Assembly (NCBI GenBank): GCA_015057635.1
Contig: SVEB01000086.1
Coordinates: 1 to 64,000 of the forward strand
Length of the DNA: 64,000 nucleotides
Origin: Lachnospiraceae bacterium
GTDB taxonomy: Bacteria > Bacillota > Clostridia > Lachnospirales > Lachnospiraceae
Direction of reading: 5' to 3'
A program made the translations under genes and the position numbers. Below are positions 7,000 to 14,693 of this stretch, one piece after another. The notes beneath the pieces were generated by a model, which saw only the letters and a list, made by a program, of their open reading frames with translations, was not told the DNA's origin and did no database searches. Each line of letters opens with the position of its first letter. Positions within the stretch are counted from its first letter, which is position 1.

Positions 7000-9012
7000 A
7001 TGAGACAGACAGGATTTATATACGGTGGAGATTATAATCCGGAACAATGGCTGGATACACCGGAAATTTTAAAACAGGATATTGAATACATGAAGGCAGC
7101 TCACATTAATGAAGTAACACTTGGGGTGTTTTCCTGGTCAACCTTAGAGCCACAGGAGGGAAACTATCAATTTGACTGGCTAAAGCAGATTATAGATAAT
7201 CTTTATGAAAATGGGATCTCCATCATTTTATCAACACCATCCGGAGCAAGACCAAAATGGCTGGCAGATGCTTATCCGGAGGTACTTCGGGTAAATGCAG
7301 ACCGTACCAAAAATCTGTTTGGAGGAAGACATAATCACTGCTATACCTCCTTAGCATACCGTGAGGCAGTGTATAAGATTGATAAGAAACTTAGTGAGAA
7401 GTTTGGAAATCATCCGGCTGTGACTACCTGGCATATCTCGAACGAACTCGGTGGAGACTGTCATTGTCCATTATGCCAGAATGCGTTTAGAGGATGGCTT
7501 GAAAGAAAGTATAAAACGATTGAGGCTTTGAATAAAGCTTGGAATACAACCTTCTGGAGTCATACTTATCAGAATTTTGAACAGGTGGAAAGCCCATCGC
7601 CAAAGGGAGAGAAGATGCTTCATGGACTGAATCTGGATTGGAATAGATTTGTAACAGACCAGACAGCAGATTTTGTGTCCTGGGAGAAAAAAGCCATTCG
7701 GGATGGAGGTTCTGAACTCCCTGTTACAATCAATATGATGTATGATTTTAGAGGGCTTAATTATTATAAGTTCAAGGAGCTGATCGATATTGCCTCCTGG
7801 GACAATTATCCGACCTGGCATAAGCAGGAGGAAAAAGTGACGGCACTTGATACCGCCTTTCAGCATGACTTTATCAGAAGTCTTTTGAAAAAACCATTCC
7901 TTCTGATGGAATCCTGCCCGACTTCGACGAACTGGCAGAGTGTCAGCAAGTTAAAACGTCCGGGAATGTTAAGTGCTGCTTCCTTACAGGCGATTGCGCA
8001 TGGAGCAGACAGCGTTCAGTATTTTCAGATCCGTCAGAGCCGTGGTGCCAGCGAAAAATTTCACGGAGCTGTGATTGACCACTATGGCGGTATGGATACC
8101 AGAGTATTTAAAGAGGTCACAGAAGTAGGAAGTAAACTGGTCCGGCTTTCAGAAATCGCGGGAAGCACAACAAAAGCAAGAGTTGCGATTCTGCATGACT
8201 GTGAAAGCCGCTGGGCGATGGAGGATGCCCAGGGACCGAGAAATAAGGGGCTGCACTATAAGGATACGCTCAAAAAAATGTATTATGGTTTACGAAAGCT
8301 GGGACTCAATGTAGATTTTTTGAATATGGAAGAAGAATTAAAGGGATATGACCTGGTATTTGCACCAATGCTTTATATGTTCCGCAGCGATATTGAAACA
8401 AAAATTCGTAATTTTGTAACGGCGGGCGGAACGTTTATCATGACCTACTGGTCAGGAATCGTAAATGAAACGGATCTGTGCCATTTAGGCGGAACACCGC
8501 ATCAGCTGATGGACGTTTTTGGGCTTCGCAGCATGGAACTGGATGCCCTTTATGATGAGGATCGTAACAGTGGTAAATCAACCGGAATATTCTTTGAAGA
8601 GGAAAAGCAGTATGAATGCAAAAATTTCTGTGATCTGATCAAAACAGATTCTGCCCAGATACTTCTTACTTATGAATCCGATTTTTATAAAGGTTTGCCG
8701 GCATGTGTACGGAATTCGTATGAAAAGGGGACCGCTTACTATATCTGTGCAGATTTTGAACAGAGTTTCTATGATGATCTGTGTAAGAAGCTTGCAGAGG
8801 AAAAACAGCTGGTTCAGGTGCCTTTTACGATACCAGATGGAGTATCGGTTACTTCAAGAGAGAATGATACGAAAACATTCCTGTTTATACAAAATTTTAA
8901 TGAAGAAGCATTCTCAGTGAGCATGCAGGACACCGGTTGGAAGCTTCTTATGGGGGCCGAAACTGGAGTTGTTGGGCAGTATGAGACCGCTGTATACTGG
9001 ACGGAAAAATAA
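7000..9012 (+). CDS. GH42 beta-galactosidase
   Basis: A 670-residue cytoplasmic glycoside hydrolase family 42 enzyme. Features seen: YGGDYNPEQW near the N-terminus; acid/base E149 in HISNELGG; nucleophile E304 in LLMESCP; and four cysteines at about 114, 154, 156 and 159 matching the GH42 zinc site. Domains: TIM barrel to about 390, then the GATase-like trimerisation domain (VAILHDCESRWAM...) and a small C-terminal beta domain. There is no signal peptide, so it hydrolyses imported galactosides. An in-frame TTG at 6979 overlaps the previous stop; the ATG at 7000, 10 bases after GGAG, is the better start. Specificity within beta-galactosides cannot be told. Confidence 0.93.
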   Translation: MRQTGFIYGGDYNPEQWLDTPEILKQDIEYMKAAHINEVTLGVFSWSTLEPQEGNYQFDWLKQIIDNLYENGISIILSTPSGARPKWLADAYPEVLRVNADRTKNLFGGRHNHCYTSLAYREAVYKIDKKLSEKFGNHPAVTTWHISNELGGDCHCPLCQNAFRGWLERKYKTIEALNKAWNTTFWSHTYQNFEQVESPSPKGEKMLHGLNLDWNRFVTDQTADFVSWEKKAIRDGGSELPVTINMMYDFRGLNYYKFKELIDIASWDNYPTWHKQEEKVTALDTAFQHDFIRSLLKKPFLLMESCPTSTNWQSVSKLKRPGMLSAASLQAIAHGADSVQYFQIRQSRGASEKFHGAVIDHYGGMDTRVFKEVTEVGSKLVRLSEIAGSTTKARVAILHDCESRWAMEDAQGPRNKGLHYKDTLKKMYYGLRKLGLNVDFLNMEEELKGYDLVFAPMLYMFRSDIETKIRNFVTAGGTFIMTYWSGIVNETDLCHLGGTPHQLMDVFGLRSMELDALYDEDRNSGKSTGIFFEEEKQYECKNFCDLIKTDSAQILLTYESDFYKGLPACVRNSYEKGTAYYICADFEQSFYDDLCKKLAEEKQLVQVPFTIPDGVSVTSRENDTKTFLFIQNFNEEAFSVSMQDTGWKLLMGAETGVVGQYETAVYWTEK

Positions 9013-9057
9013 GAATTCCATTTCAGAATATAGTTATTAACGGAAAGGATGAATCAG

Positions 9058-9819
9058 ATGAAGATCGTGACATATAACATATGGAATGATAGACGTGGCT
9101 GGCCTGAACGATTAGAGCAGATATATAAGGAGATTAAAATTCAGGATGCAGATTTAGTATGTCTGCAGGATGTGCCAGATGAGGAACATTGCAAATTGAT
9201 TGCAGACAAGTGCGGTTATGAATTTTATTATTATGTTAAGCAAAGGACATGCGAATTAGCAGTTTTAAGTAAGCTTCCGTTTGACTCAAAACGCAGCTTT
9301 AGTGAGGCGTTAATCGTTACGGTTCAGATAGGAGTCCATACACTTGAAGTGATGAATGTTCATTTGCCATGGGATAGTGTATTAAGCTGTGAAAAGCAAG
9401 TCATGGCATTAGTCAGTGAGAATAAAAAATCAAATGCAGATTATTCTATCTTCTGCGGTGATTTTAATTGTGAAGTTGGAAGCAGCGTGCAGAACTTCCT
9501 TTTAGGAAAGCAAAGCTTATACGGGGAAGAAGCAGTGCCGTATTGGGAGGACTTAGCGATTGTCTATCAGAACATAACAGGGGTTACACCTAAGGCAACA
9601 TTAGACCTTTCCTCCAACCCTCGTTGGAAAGACCATGGTTATAAAGAGTGCGCAGGAACCCGAATTGACTGGATCCTTCTTAAATATACATATCCATCTC
9701 CTACACCAAAACTGAAAGAATTTCATTTATTCGGAACAGAGGTTTCACCTGTTACTGGGTATTGTGCAAGTGATCACTATGGTGTATTTGCCGAGCTTGA
9801 TTTTGAAACTATCTCATAA
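9058..9819 (+). CDS. Endonuclease/exonuclease/phosphatase-family hydrolase
   Basis: A 253-residue member of the EEP (DNase I-like) superfamily: N-terminal MKIVTYNIWND (metal-binding Asn), CLQDVPDEEH where the family usually has QE, MNVHLP, FCGDFNCEV (catalytic GDFN), and CASDHYGVFAELD (catalytic SDH). The substrate may be a phosphodiester such as a sphingomyelin-like lipid, nucleic acid or sugar phosphate; no export signal is present. An ATG at 9049 lies directly against the GGAAAGG ribosome site, so the ATG at 9058 is preferred. It follows the GH42 gene by 45 bp and probably belongs to the same transcript. Confidence 0.85.
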   Translation: MKIVTYNIWNDRRGWPERLEQIYKEIKIQDADLVCLQDVPDEEHCKLIADKCGYEFYYYVKQRTCELAVLSKLPFDSKRSFSEALIVTVQIGVHTLEVMNVHLPWDSVLSCEKQVMALVSENKKSNADYSIFCGDFNCEVGSSVQNFLLGKQSLYGEEAVPYWEDLAIVYQNITGVTPKATLDLSSNPRWKDHGYKECAGTRIDWILLKYTYPSPTPKLKEFHLFGTEVSPVTGYCASDHYGVFAELDFETIS

Positions 9820-9854
9820 ATTAAAAAGGAGAGATAAAATGGTTTCCCTTGAGA

Positions 9855-10049
9855 ATGAGTATAGAGAAGAGGGAAAGAATCACAGCTAAGTTTGTTTACA
9901 TAGCAGGATTGTATTCTCTTATTATAGGCGTGGTGAATCTTATACATGTGATTTTTGGGAAAGAACCAGTGGGTGTTTTAGAAGGATATGATTGTTTTAT
10001 TATTAGTTTTATAATAATGAGCATATGTAATAAGACATTCTCCGAATAA
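9855..10049 (+). CDS. Small predicted membrane protein (64 aa)
   Basis: The short frame encodes a basic N-terminus then two hydrophobic segments (FVYIAGLYSLIIGVVNLIHVIF and CFIISFIIMSI), consistent with a two-helix membrane peptide of unknown function. Oddly, the strong ribosome site AAAGGAGAG (9825-9834 region) is spaced for an ATG at 9839 in another frame, which opens a 16-codon reading frame overlapping this start. Either that is a leader peptide coupled to this gene, or a frameshift has separated the original start from the body. Not recognised as a named family. Confidence 0.45.
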   Translation: MSIEKRERITAKFVYIAGLYSLIIGVVNLIHVIFGKEPVGVLEGYDCFIISFIIMSICNKTFSE

Positions 10050-10161
10050 ACTAAAATATTACTTAGTAGCGATAATAGGAAACGTGAACGATTATGGAAC
10101 TTAAATACTAGGGAAGATATGTGGGGATATACTACATGTCTTTTTAGGCAGATATAAAAAA

Positions 10162-10207
10162 GAAGTCATTACACAAATGGAGAATTTGTATAATGACTTC
10201 TTTTTAT
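10162..10207. terminator. Bidirectional intrinsic terminator
   Basis: GAAGTCATTAcACAAAT / ATTTGTATAATGACTTC with a short GGAGA loop, A-run on the left and T-run on the right. It lies between the plus-strand operon and the convergent lipoprotein gene. Confidence 0.85.
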
Positions 10208-10270
10208 TTATAATGTGTACGTTTTAATCATTTCATGAAATTTGAAAAGGAGTTTAAAATATTTAGATTC

Positions 10271-11608
10271 TTACTTTATATCGGGAGTATCGGAGGTTTT
10301 GTAATATTTATATTTCATTACACTGGAATAGTCACTCCACCCCGAACCTGTAAATGTTACTGTGGCGATATCATCATCCAATGTAATGATGCCGCTGATA
10401 TTCCGGTCTCCTAATTCTGTTGTAGAGAAGCTAAGGCCTTCTGCTGTAGCTAAGCCTGTGCAATCATCCAGCTGAATTAACCGATAGATGCCTATTTGAA
10501 TTTTATATGTCCCGTCATTATTTTTCTGAATTTCCAGCATAGGCTCATTTATATCATAAGCTGAATATTCGCCTGTATATAAGTCTGATTCCATTTCAGC
10601 GGTATAGCCATTATGTATGTTCAGTTCCGTTACATAATCATTGATTTCTTCATCGCTCATGACTGGGACATAATTTTCCAAGAAGTCTTGCCAGTCCGCT
10701 TTTAATCCTGCCAGTCCATCTGGATTATAGTCATAATAAATAGTCTCATCATCAGCAGAAAAGATCGTCATCATCGCATCCATGCCATAAGTCTGAATCA
10801 GATAATCTACAAAGGAGTAACTTGCTAAAATCCAGGCGCCGCCCCCGTTGTCCGGGAAAAAATCAGGATAGGCATTTCCCTCTGTGCCTACGCATGCAAG
10901 AATAGTATTTACTTTTTCCTGTGTGAGAAAGTTATGTTCAATGGCAGTCTTAAAATAGTACTTGTAGAATGTCTGAATGTCGATTCCCTGATTGGTACAT
11001 TCGCTTCCTTCCACCATGTTGCTGGCATACTCGCAGATTCCTTCTGTCAGGGAGAGGGAAAAAGAAGATTTCCCGGTGCTCTTATTCCTTGTAATGATAT
11101 GTGTTAGTTCATGTGCGAACGGTGAACTGCGATGGGTAAACATATTGGGGGTAAACTGTAATCTCATAATGAGAGAGTTCATTGTATAATCGGTTGGAGG
11201 AATACTTACGCCTTCATAGATGCTGTCTTCTATTGTGAGACGGATATAGATGGTATCTTTGTTGTCCGCATATTGTTTGTACCAGCCTTCTTTATGATAA
11301 AGCGTTGCAATTGCATCCATAGCATTTAGAACCGCTTTTTCATATTCCTCCTTTGTCTGAAACTGGGCATAGCTTAGATCATATTGTTCCCAGTATTCCT
11401 CATCATACAAAAATTCAAACTTCATCGTCTTTTCTTCCAGGTTTAAATCAGGTGTTTCAGAAACAGGATCCTTTTTGATATTGGTTTCGCTTCCGGTATT
11501 AGCTGTCTGAATGACTTCCGGTTCTATATCCTTAAGATTGCTTTTCTCGCAGGATGGCAGACAGAATAGAATGCAGCATAGCAGACATAATAGTTTTCTT
11601 TTTTTCAT
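10271..11608 (-). CDS. Lipoprotein with HExxH zinc-metallopeptidase motif
   Basis: A 445-residue exported lipoprotein: MKKRKLLCLLCCILFCLPSC with lipidation at Cys20, then a short acidic linker. Residues 166-170 (HELTH in AHELTHIITRN) match the HExxH zinc motif. A downstream TEGICEY (E189 or E193) could be the third ligand, as in gluzincins. The order (HExxH, about 18-22 residues, Glu) resembles MA-clan surface peptidases, and C-terminal beta-rich repeats (SDLYTGEYSAYDINEPMLEI...) resemble a lipocalin-like add-on domain. Substrate unknown. GGAGCCC precedes the ATG. It is transcribed alone. Confidence 0.7.
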   Translation of the reverse strand: MKKRKLLCLLCCILFCLPSCEKSNLKDIEPEVIQTANTGSETNIKKDPVSETPDLNLEEKTMKFEFLYDEEYWEQYDLSYAQFQTKEEYEKAVLNAMDAIATLYHKEGWYKQYADNKDTIYIRLTIEDSIYEGVSIPPTDYTMNSLIMRLQFTPNMFTHRSSPFAHELTHIITRNKSTGKSSFSLSLTEGICEYASNMVEGSECTNQGIDIQTFYKYYFKTAIEHNFLTQEKVNTILACVGTEGNAYPDFFPDNGGGAWILASYSFVDYLIQTYGMDAMMTIFSADDETIYYDYNPDGLAGLKADWQDFLENYVPVMSDEEINDYVTELNIHNGYTAEMESDLYTGEYSAYDINEPMLEIQKNNDGTYKIQIGIYRLIQLDDCTGLATAEGLSFSTTELGDRNISGIITLDDDIATVTFTGSGWSDYSSVMKYKYYKTSDTPDIK

Positions 11609-11786
11609 TTGGGCTCCTTTATCAATATTTTGTTTTATGTTTTCTTATAGATCAGTACCATATTACAAGAAAATGACTAACACTATCATAGCACTATTTG
11701 TTTTTTTAAACATCATAATACTGTTTAAAAATGGATTGATGTGCTTGCTTATATGATAAAAGAATTCAGATAAAGGTATACAAATA

Positions 11787-11837
11787 AAAAATCATCTTTT
11801 GCATAGGGATGAGAGGTTATGCGAAAGATGATTTTTT
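11787..11837. terminator. Strong hairpin with flanking A and T runs
   Basis: AAAATCATCTTT-GCATA / TATGC-AAAGATGATTTT with a GGGATGAGAGGT loop. It lies between two minus-strand genes and probably ends transcription downstream of the reductase gene on the minus strand. Together with the next hairpin it accounts for most of the 351-bp gap at 11609-11959. Confidence 0.75.
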
Positions 11838-11875
11838 GTTTATAAAAACGAAGAGTCGTCTTTAAGTTTATGACT

Positions 11876-11919
11876 GTCCCCTCAGATTTTCTGCCCTGAT
11901 ATAGAAAATCTGAGAGGAC
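11876..11919 (-). terminator. Terminator hairpin 3' of the reductase gene
   Basis: GTCCcCTCAGATTTTCT / AGAAAATCTGAGAGGAC, with one non-Watson-Crick position. It is 40 bp beyond the stop codon of the minus-strand flavoprotein gene. Confidence 0.65.
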
Positions 11920-11959
11920 ATTTATTTATAAAGAGAGCGTATATAATAGAAAAAAGTGA

Positions 11960-13954
11960 TTATTTAGAGAGTTCTGCGTTCGCAGCTGCATTTTCACCAG
12001 CTAAACGACCGGAAGTGTAAGCGAAACCAAGTGTACCGCCTTCGAATACAACGTAGTTGTTACCGTACATACCGCCGGCATCTGCACCTGCTACATAAAG
12101 GTTAGGGATTGCAACACCAGATTCATCAACAGCCTGAATATCTTCATTAATTGCAACACCGCCTAATGTTGTAAGGCATCTTAATTTTACTTTAACTGCG
12201 TAGATTGTGTTTCCATCTTCAACAGCGTCTAAGAACTGAGGATCTTTGTGGAAATCAAGATCTTCGCCAGCTGCACAGAATTCATTGTAACGAGCTACTT
12301 CTTCTTCTAAGTATTCCATTCCAAGGATTTCTGCTAATTCAGCAACAGAGTTTGCTTTGAAAGCAACGCCACAGTTTACAGCATCTTCGATAGTTGCTGT
12401 ATAATCTTTTGGTTCTCTCCAAGCTTCACACATAGCATCAAGATCATGATCTTTTCCAGCTTCGTTATAAACAAGACCCTGTCCGTATAAGTGACCCCAA
12501 CGGTCAACGAATACTTCAGCAAGACCTACTTTGGCAACTTCATCGATTAAGTCCTGAGTTACGATGATATACATTTCAGCGTCTGGCTGATTGTACATCA
12601 TAGTACCAAGAGCAGCACTTTCATAAGCTTCTTCTTCGTTACCAAAACGCTGACCAACATTGTTTACGAAAAGAAGTGGGTTACGTACTAACTCTGTTAA
12701 TGCACTGGAGTTTTCCATCTGTTTAGCTTCTGCGCCGTATTTCATACCGAACCACTGAGCAACATCAAGACCAAGTTCTGCAGCACCTGCGCTCCATGCC
12801 ATCTGAATACCGTCACCAGTATTGTTTGTTACAAGAGCTGTACCAGCTTTTTCGCCGAATACTTCAGCCATCATTTCAGCATTACCGCCGAAACCACCTG
12901 TTGCAAGTACAACAGAGTCAGCCAGAATGTGTAATTCACGACCGTCAGTAGTTGTTGCGATAACGCCTGCTACTGTACCATCTTCATTGAAGATTAATTC
13001 TTTACCTTCTGTTTCGAATAATACTTCACTTCCAAGAGCTGTTGCCTGATCAAGTAAAGTATTGATTGCAACAGAACCACCATCTATATAACCGTGAGCA
13101 GTTGTAGGCATGCCAACGTGAGCATACTGAGAACCGTGTCCGGCATCTAATAATCTTAAGTTAACGCCATTAGCTACTAACCAGTTAACTGTTTCAGAAG
13201 AGTTCTGGATGATTGTTGTTACAAGACGAGCGTTTGCAAAGTAAGAGCTGTCATGGATGTACTGATTGTATAACCATTCTGTGCTAACTACTTTGTTTTC
13301 TGCGATCTGCATATCACTTTCAGTTGCGAATAAAACGCCTGCTATTGTACCAGCACCAGAAGGTGTGGATGTTTTTTCAATGATAATTACGTTTGCACCA
13401 GCCCGGCTTGCAGAAAGAGCAGCAGCACTTCCGGCAGCACCAGCACCGACAACAACTACGTCACAAGTCATTTCTTCAACAACAAGTTCAGCAGATTCAC
13501 CGCTTGCAGTCTTTAATGCTTCTACATCGCCACCAGCCTGTGTTACACAGTCTTCAACTGCTGTTAATACAGCATTGCTTGAGTTAGTAGCACCAGTAAC
13601 AGTATCAACTGCTAATGTCTGGCCAGAAACGATTGCTTCTGGGATACGTGTAAATGGAGTATCACAGATACCAGCTGTTTCTTTATTATCTTTTACTTCA
13701 ACTGATACGATTTCGGTTTCAGAGAATACAACTTCAACAGTTACTGGGCCGTTATTACCAGTAGCAGTTGCGGTGTATGTACCTGCTGTGAAAGAAAGAG
13801 TACCGGATGTGTTTTCCGTTGTAGAACCAGCTTCTGTACTGGATTCTGTGTTTGTCTGAGGATTGGAATCAGACTTTTTGTCGGAACTTTTACATGCAGT
13901 TAAGTTCATGCACATAGCAGCAAGTAAAAGCATTACTAAAAATTTGTTTTTCAT
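11960..13954 (-). CDS. Extracellular flavinylated FAD-dependent reductase (fumarate reductase/UrdA-like)
   Basis: A 664-residue lipoprotein (lipobox LTAC, Cys21) with a Ser/Thr linker, an FMN-binding domain at about residues 50-145 carrying the covalent flavinylation signature DTVTGAT, and a C-terminal flavocytochrome-c-like FAD domain from about residue 160 (VVVVGAGAAGSAAA) ending AGADAGGMYGNNYVVFEGGT. Such enzymes sit outside the membrane and pass electrons from flavin donors to small organic acceptors (fumarate, urocanate, cinnamates and others). The acceptor is not predictable here. Flavin must be attached by an ApbE-type transferase, which is not in this window. The ribosome site contains an unusual G8 run. 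Confidence 0.88.
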   Translation of the reverse strand: MKNKFLVMLLLAAMCMNLTACKSSDKKSDSNPQTNTESSTEAGSTTENTSGTLSFTAGTYTATATGNNGPVTVEVVFSETEIVSVEVKDNKETAGICDTPFTRIPEAIVSGQTLAVDTVTGATNSSNAVLTAVEDCVTQAGGDVEALKTASGESAELVVEEMTCDVVVVGAGAAGSAAALSASRAGANVIIIEKTSTPSGAGTIAGVLFATESDMQIAENKVVSTEWLYNQYIHDSSYFANARLVTTIIQNSSETVNWLVANGVNLRLLDAGHGSQYAHVGMPTTAHGYIDGGSVAINTLLDQATALGSEVLFETEGKELIFNEDGTVAGVIATTTDGRELHILADSVVLATGGFGGNAEMMAEVFGEKAGTALVTNNTGDGIQMAWSAGAAELGLDVAQWFGMKYGAEAKQMENSSALTELVRNPLLFVNNVGQRFGNEEEAYESAALGTMMYNQPDAEMYIIVTQDLIDEVAKVGLAEVFVDRWGHLYGQGLVYNEAGKDHDLDAMCEAWREPKDYTATIEDAVNCGVAFKANSVAELAEILGMEYLEEEVARYNEFCAAGEDLDFHKDPQFLDAVEDGNTIYAVKVKLRCLTTLGGVAINEDIQAVDESGVAIPNLYVAGADAGGMYGNNYVVFEGGTLGFAYTSGRLAGENAAANAELSK

Positions 13955-13961
13955 GAGTATT

Positions 13962-13969
13962 CCCCCCCC
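13962..13969 (-). repeat. G8 homopolymer inside the ribosome-binding site of the reductase gene
   Basis: On the minus strand the sequence before the start reads A-GGGGGGGG-AATACTC-ATG, so the Shine-Dalgarno core is itself an eight-G tract 7 bases from the start codon. Such tracts slip during replication and could vary translation efficiency. Confidence 0.6.
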
Positions 13970-14118
13970 TGTTATTTTCTTAACAAAGATGGGGACTCGA
14001 ACAAAAGATAGGTGCTATCCAATACTCATGCTTAGAATTACCAGATATTACATAGAACAAAATGTATCTTTTTCCGTCATACTATTATTTTATGAGATAA
14101 TTGAAATGGAGAAAGGGC

Positions 14119-14526
14119 ATGACCTATAAAGCACATGTTACAGGAGCACTTATCTTTGGGGCAGGATTATGTTATCTGGAAAATAGGGCAGGAATGGACT
14201 GCAATCCGATGGTGATTGCGGTCGGCTCTATCTTTGGAGGGCTCATTCCGGATATCGATATTCCGAGATCTTTTGTCGGAAGCCGTGTGAAATCGGTATC
14301 AAAATGGATTCATAAGACATTCGGACATCGTACCATTACCCATAGTATCTGGTTTTTAGCCGGGATGTCGGCACTGTTTGATCTGGTTGACCGGAATTTA
14401 GCCATTGCGGTCGCAGTCGGAGTCTTAAGTCATATCGTGTTAGATATCCTGACGCCAAGGGCCAGAGGCGTGGCATTATTTTACCCGGTGTCAAGAAAAA
14501 GAGTGTATTTTAGAAGTTTCAAATAA
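14119..14526 (+). CDS. YdjM-like membrane-bound metal-dependent hydrolase family protein
   Basis: A 135-residue protein with several hydrophobic segments and the motifs typical of the YdjM/DUF457 family: MTYKAHVTGA at the start, GGLIPDIDIPRS (conserved PDxD), HRTITHSIW (HRxxTHS) and LSHIVLDILTPRG-like near the C-terminus. The family is annotated as inner-membrane metal-dependent hydrolases; in E. coli YdjM is SOS-regulated. The actual substrate is unknown. The frame opens upstream at a TTG (14101), but GGAGAAAGGG precedes the ATG at 14119. A terminator follows. Confidence 0.82.
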   Translation: MTYKAHVTGALIFGAGLCYLENRAGMDCNPMVIAVGSIFGGLIPDIDIPRSFVGSRVKSVSKWIHKTFGHRTITHSIWFLAGMSALFDLVDRNLAIAVAVGVLSHIVLDILTPRARGVALFYPVSRKRVYFRSFK

Positions 14527-14558
14527 GAAGATAATCCAGTAAATGGAGTGAAACAATT

Positions 14559-14594
14559 AAATTTCCGCTGCTTTTTAGAGCGGGAATTTTTTGT
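14559..14594 (+). terminator. Intrinsic terminator
   Basis: AAATTtCCGCT / AGCGGgAATTT stem followed by TTTTTG, after the YdjM-like gene and before the ABC exporter operon. A TATAAT at 14634-14639 downstream probably serves that operon. Confidence 0.75.
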
Positions 14595-14693
14595 TTTTAT
14601 GAGGAAACAAGTGGAAAATAAAACGGACTATGATATAATTAAAACTATGTCTCGTTTTGGCATATAAGAAAGCAAAAGACAGGGGAAATATAT

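Noticed and set aside
13266-13859. 197-residue plus-strand frame opposite the reductase gene
   Set aside because: It is an antisense shadow of a well-supported gene: Val/Ala/Ser/Thr-rich and without a ribosome site.
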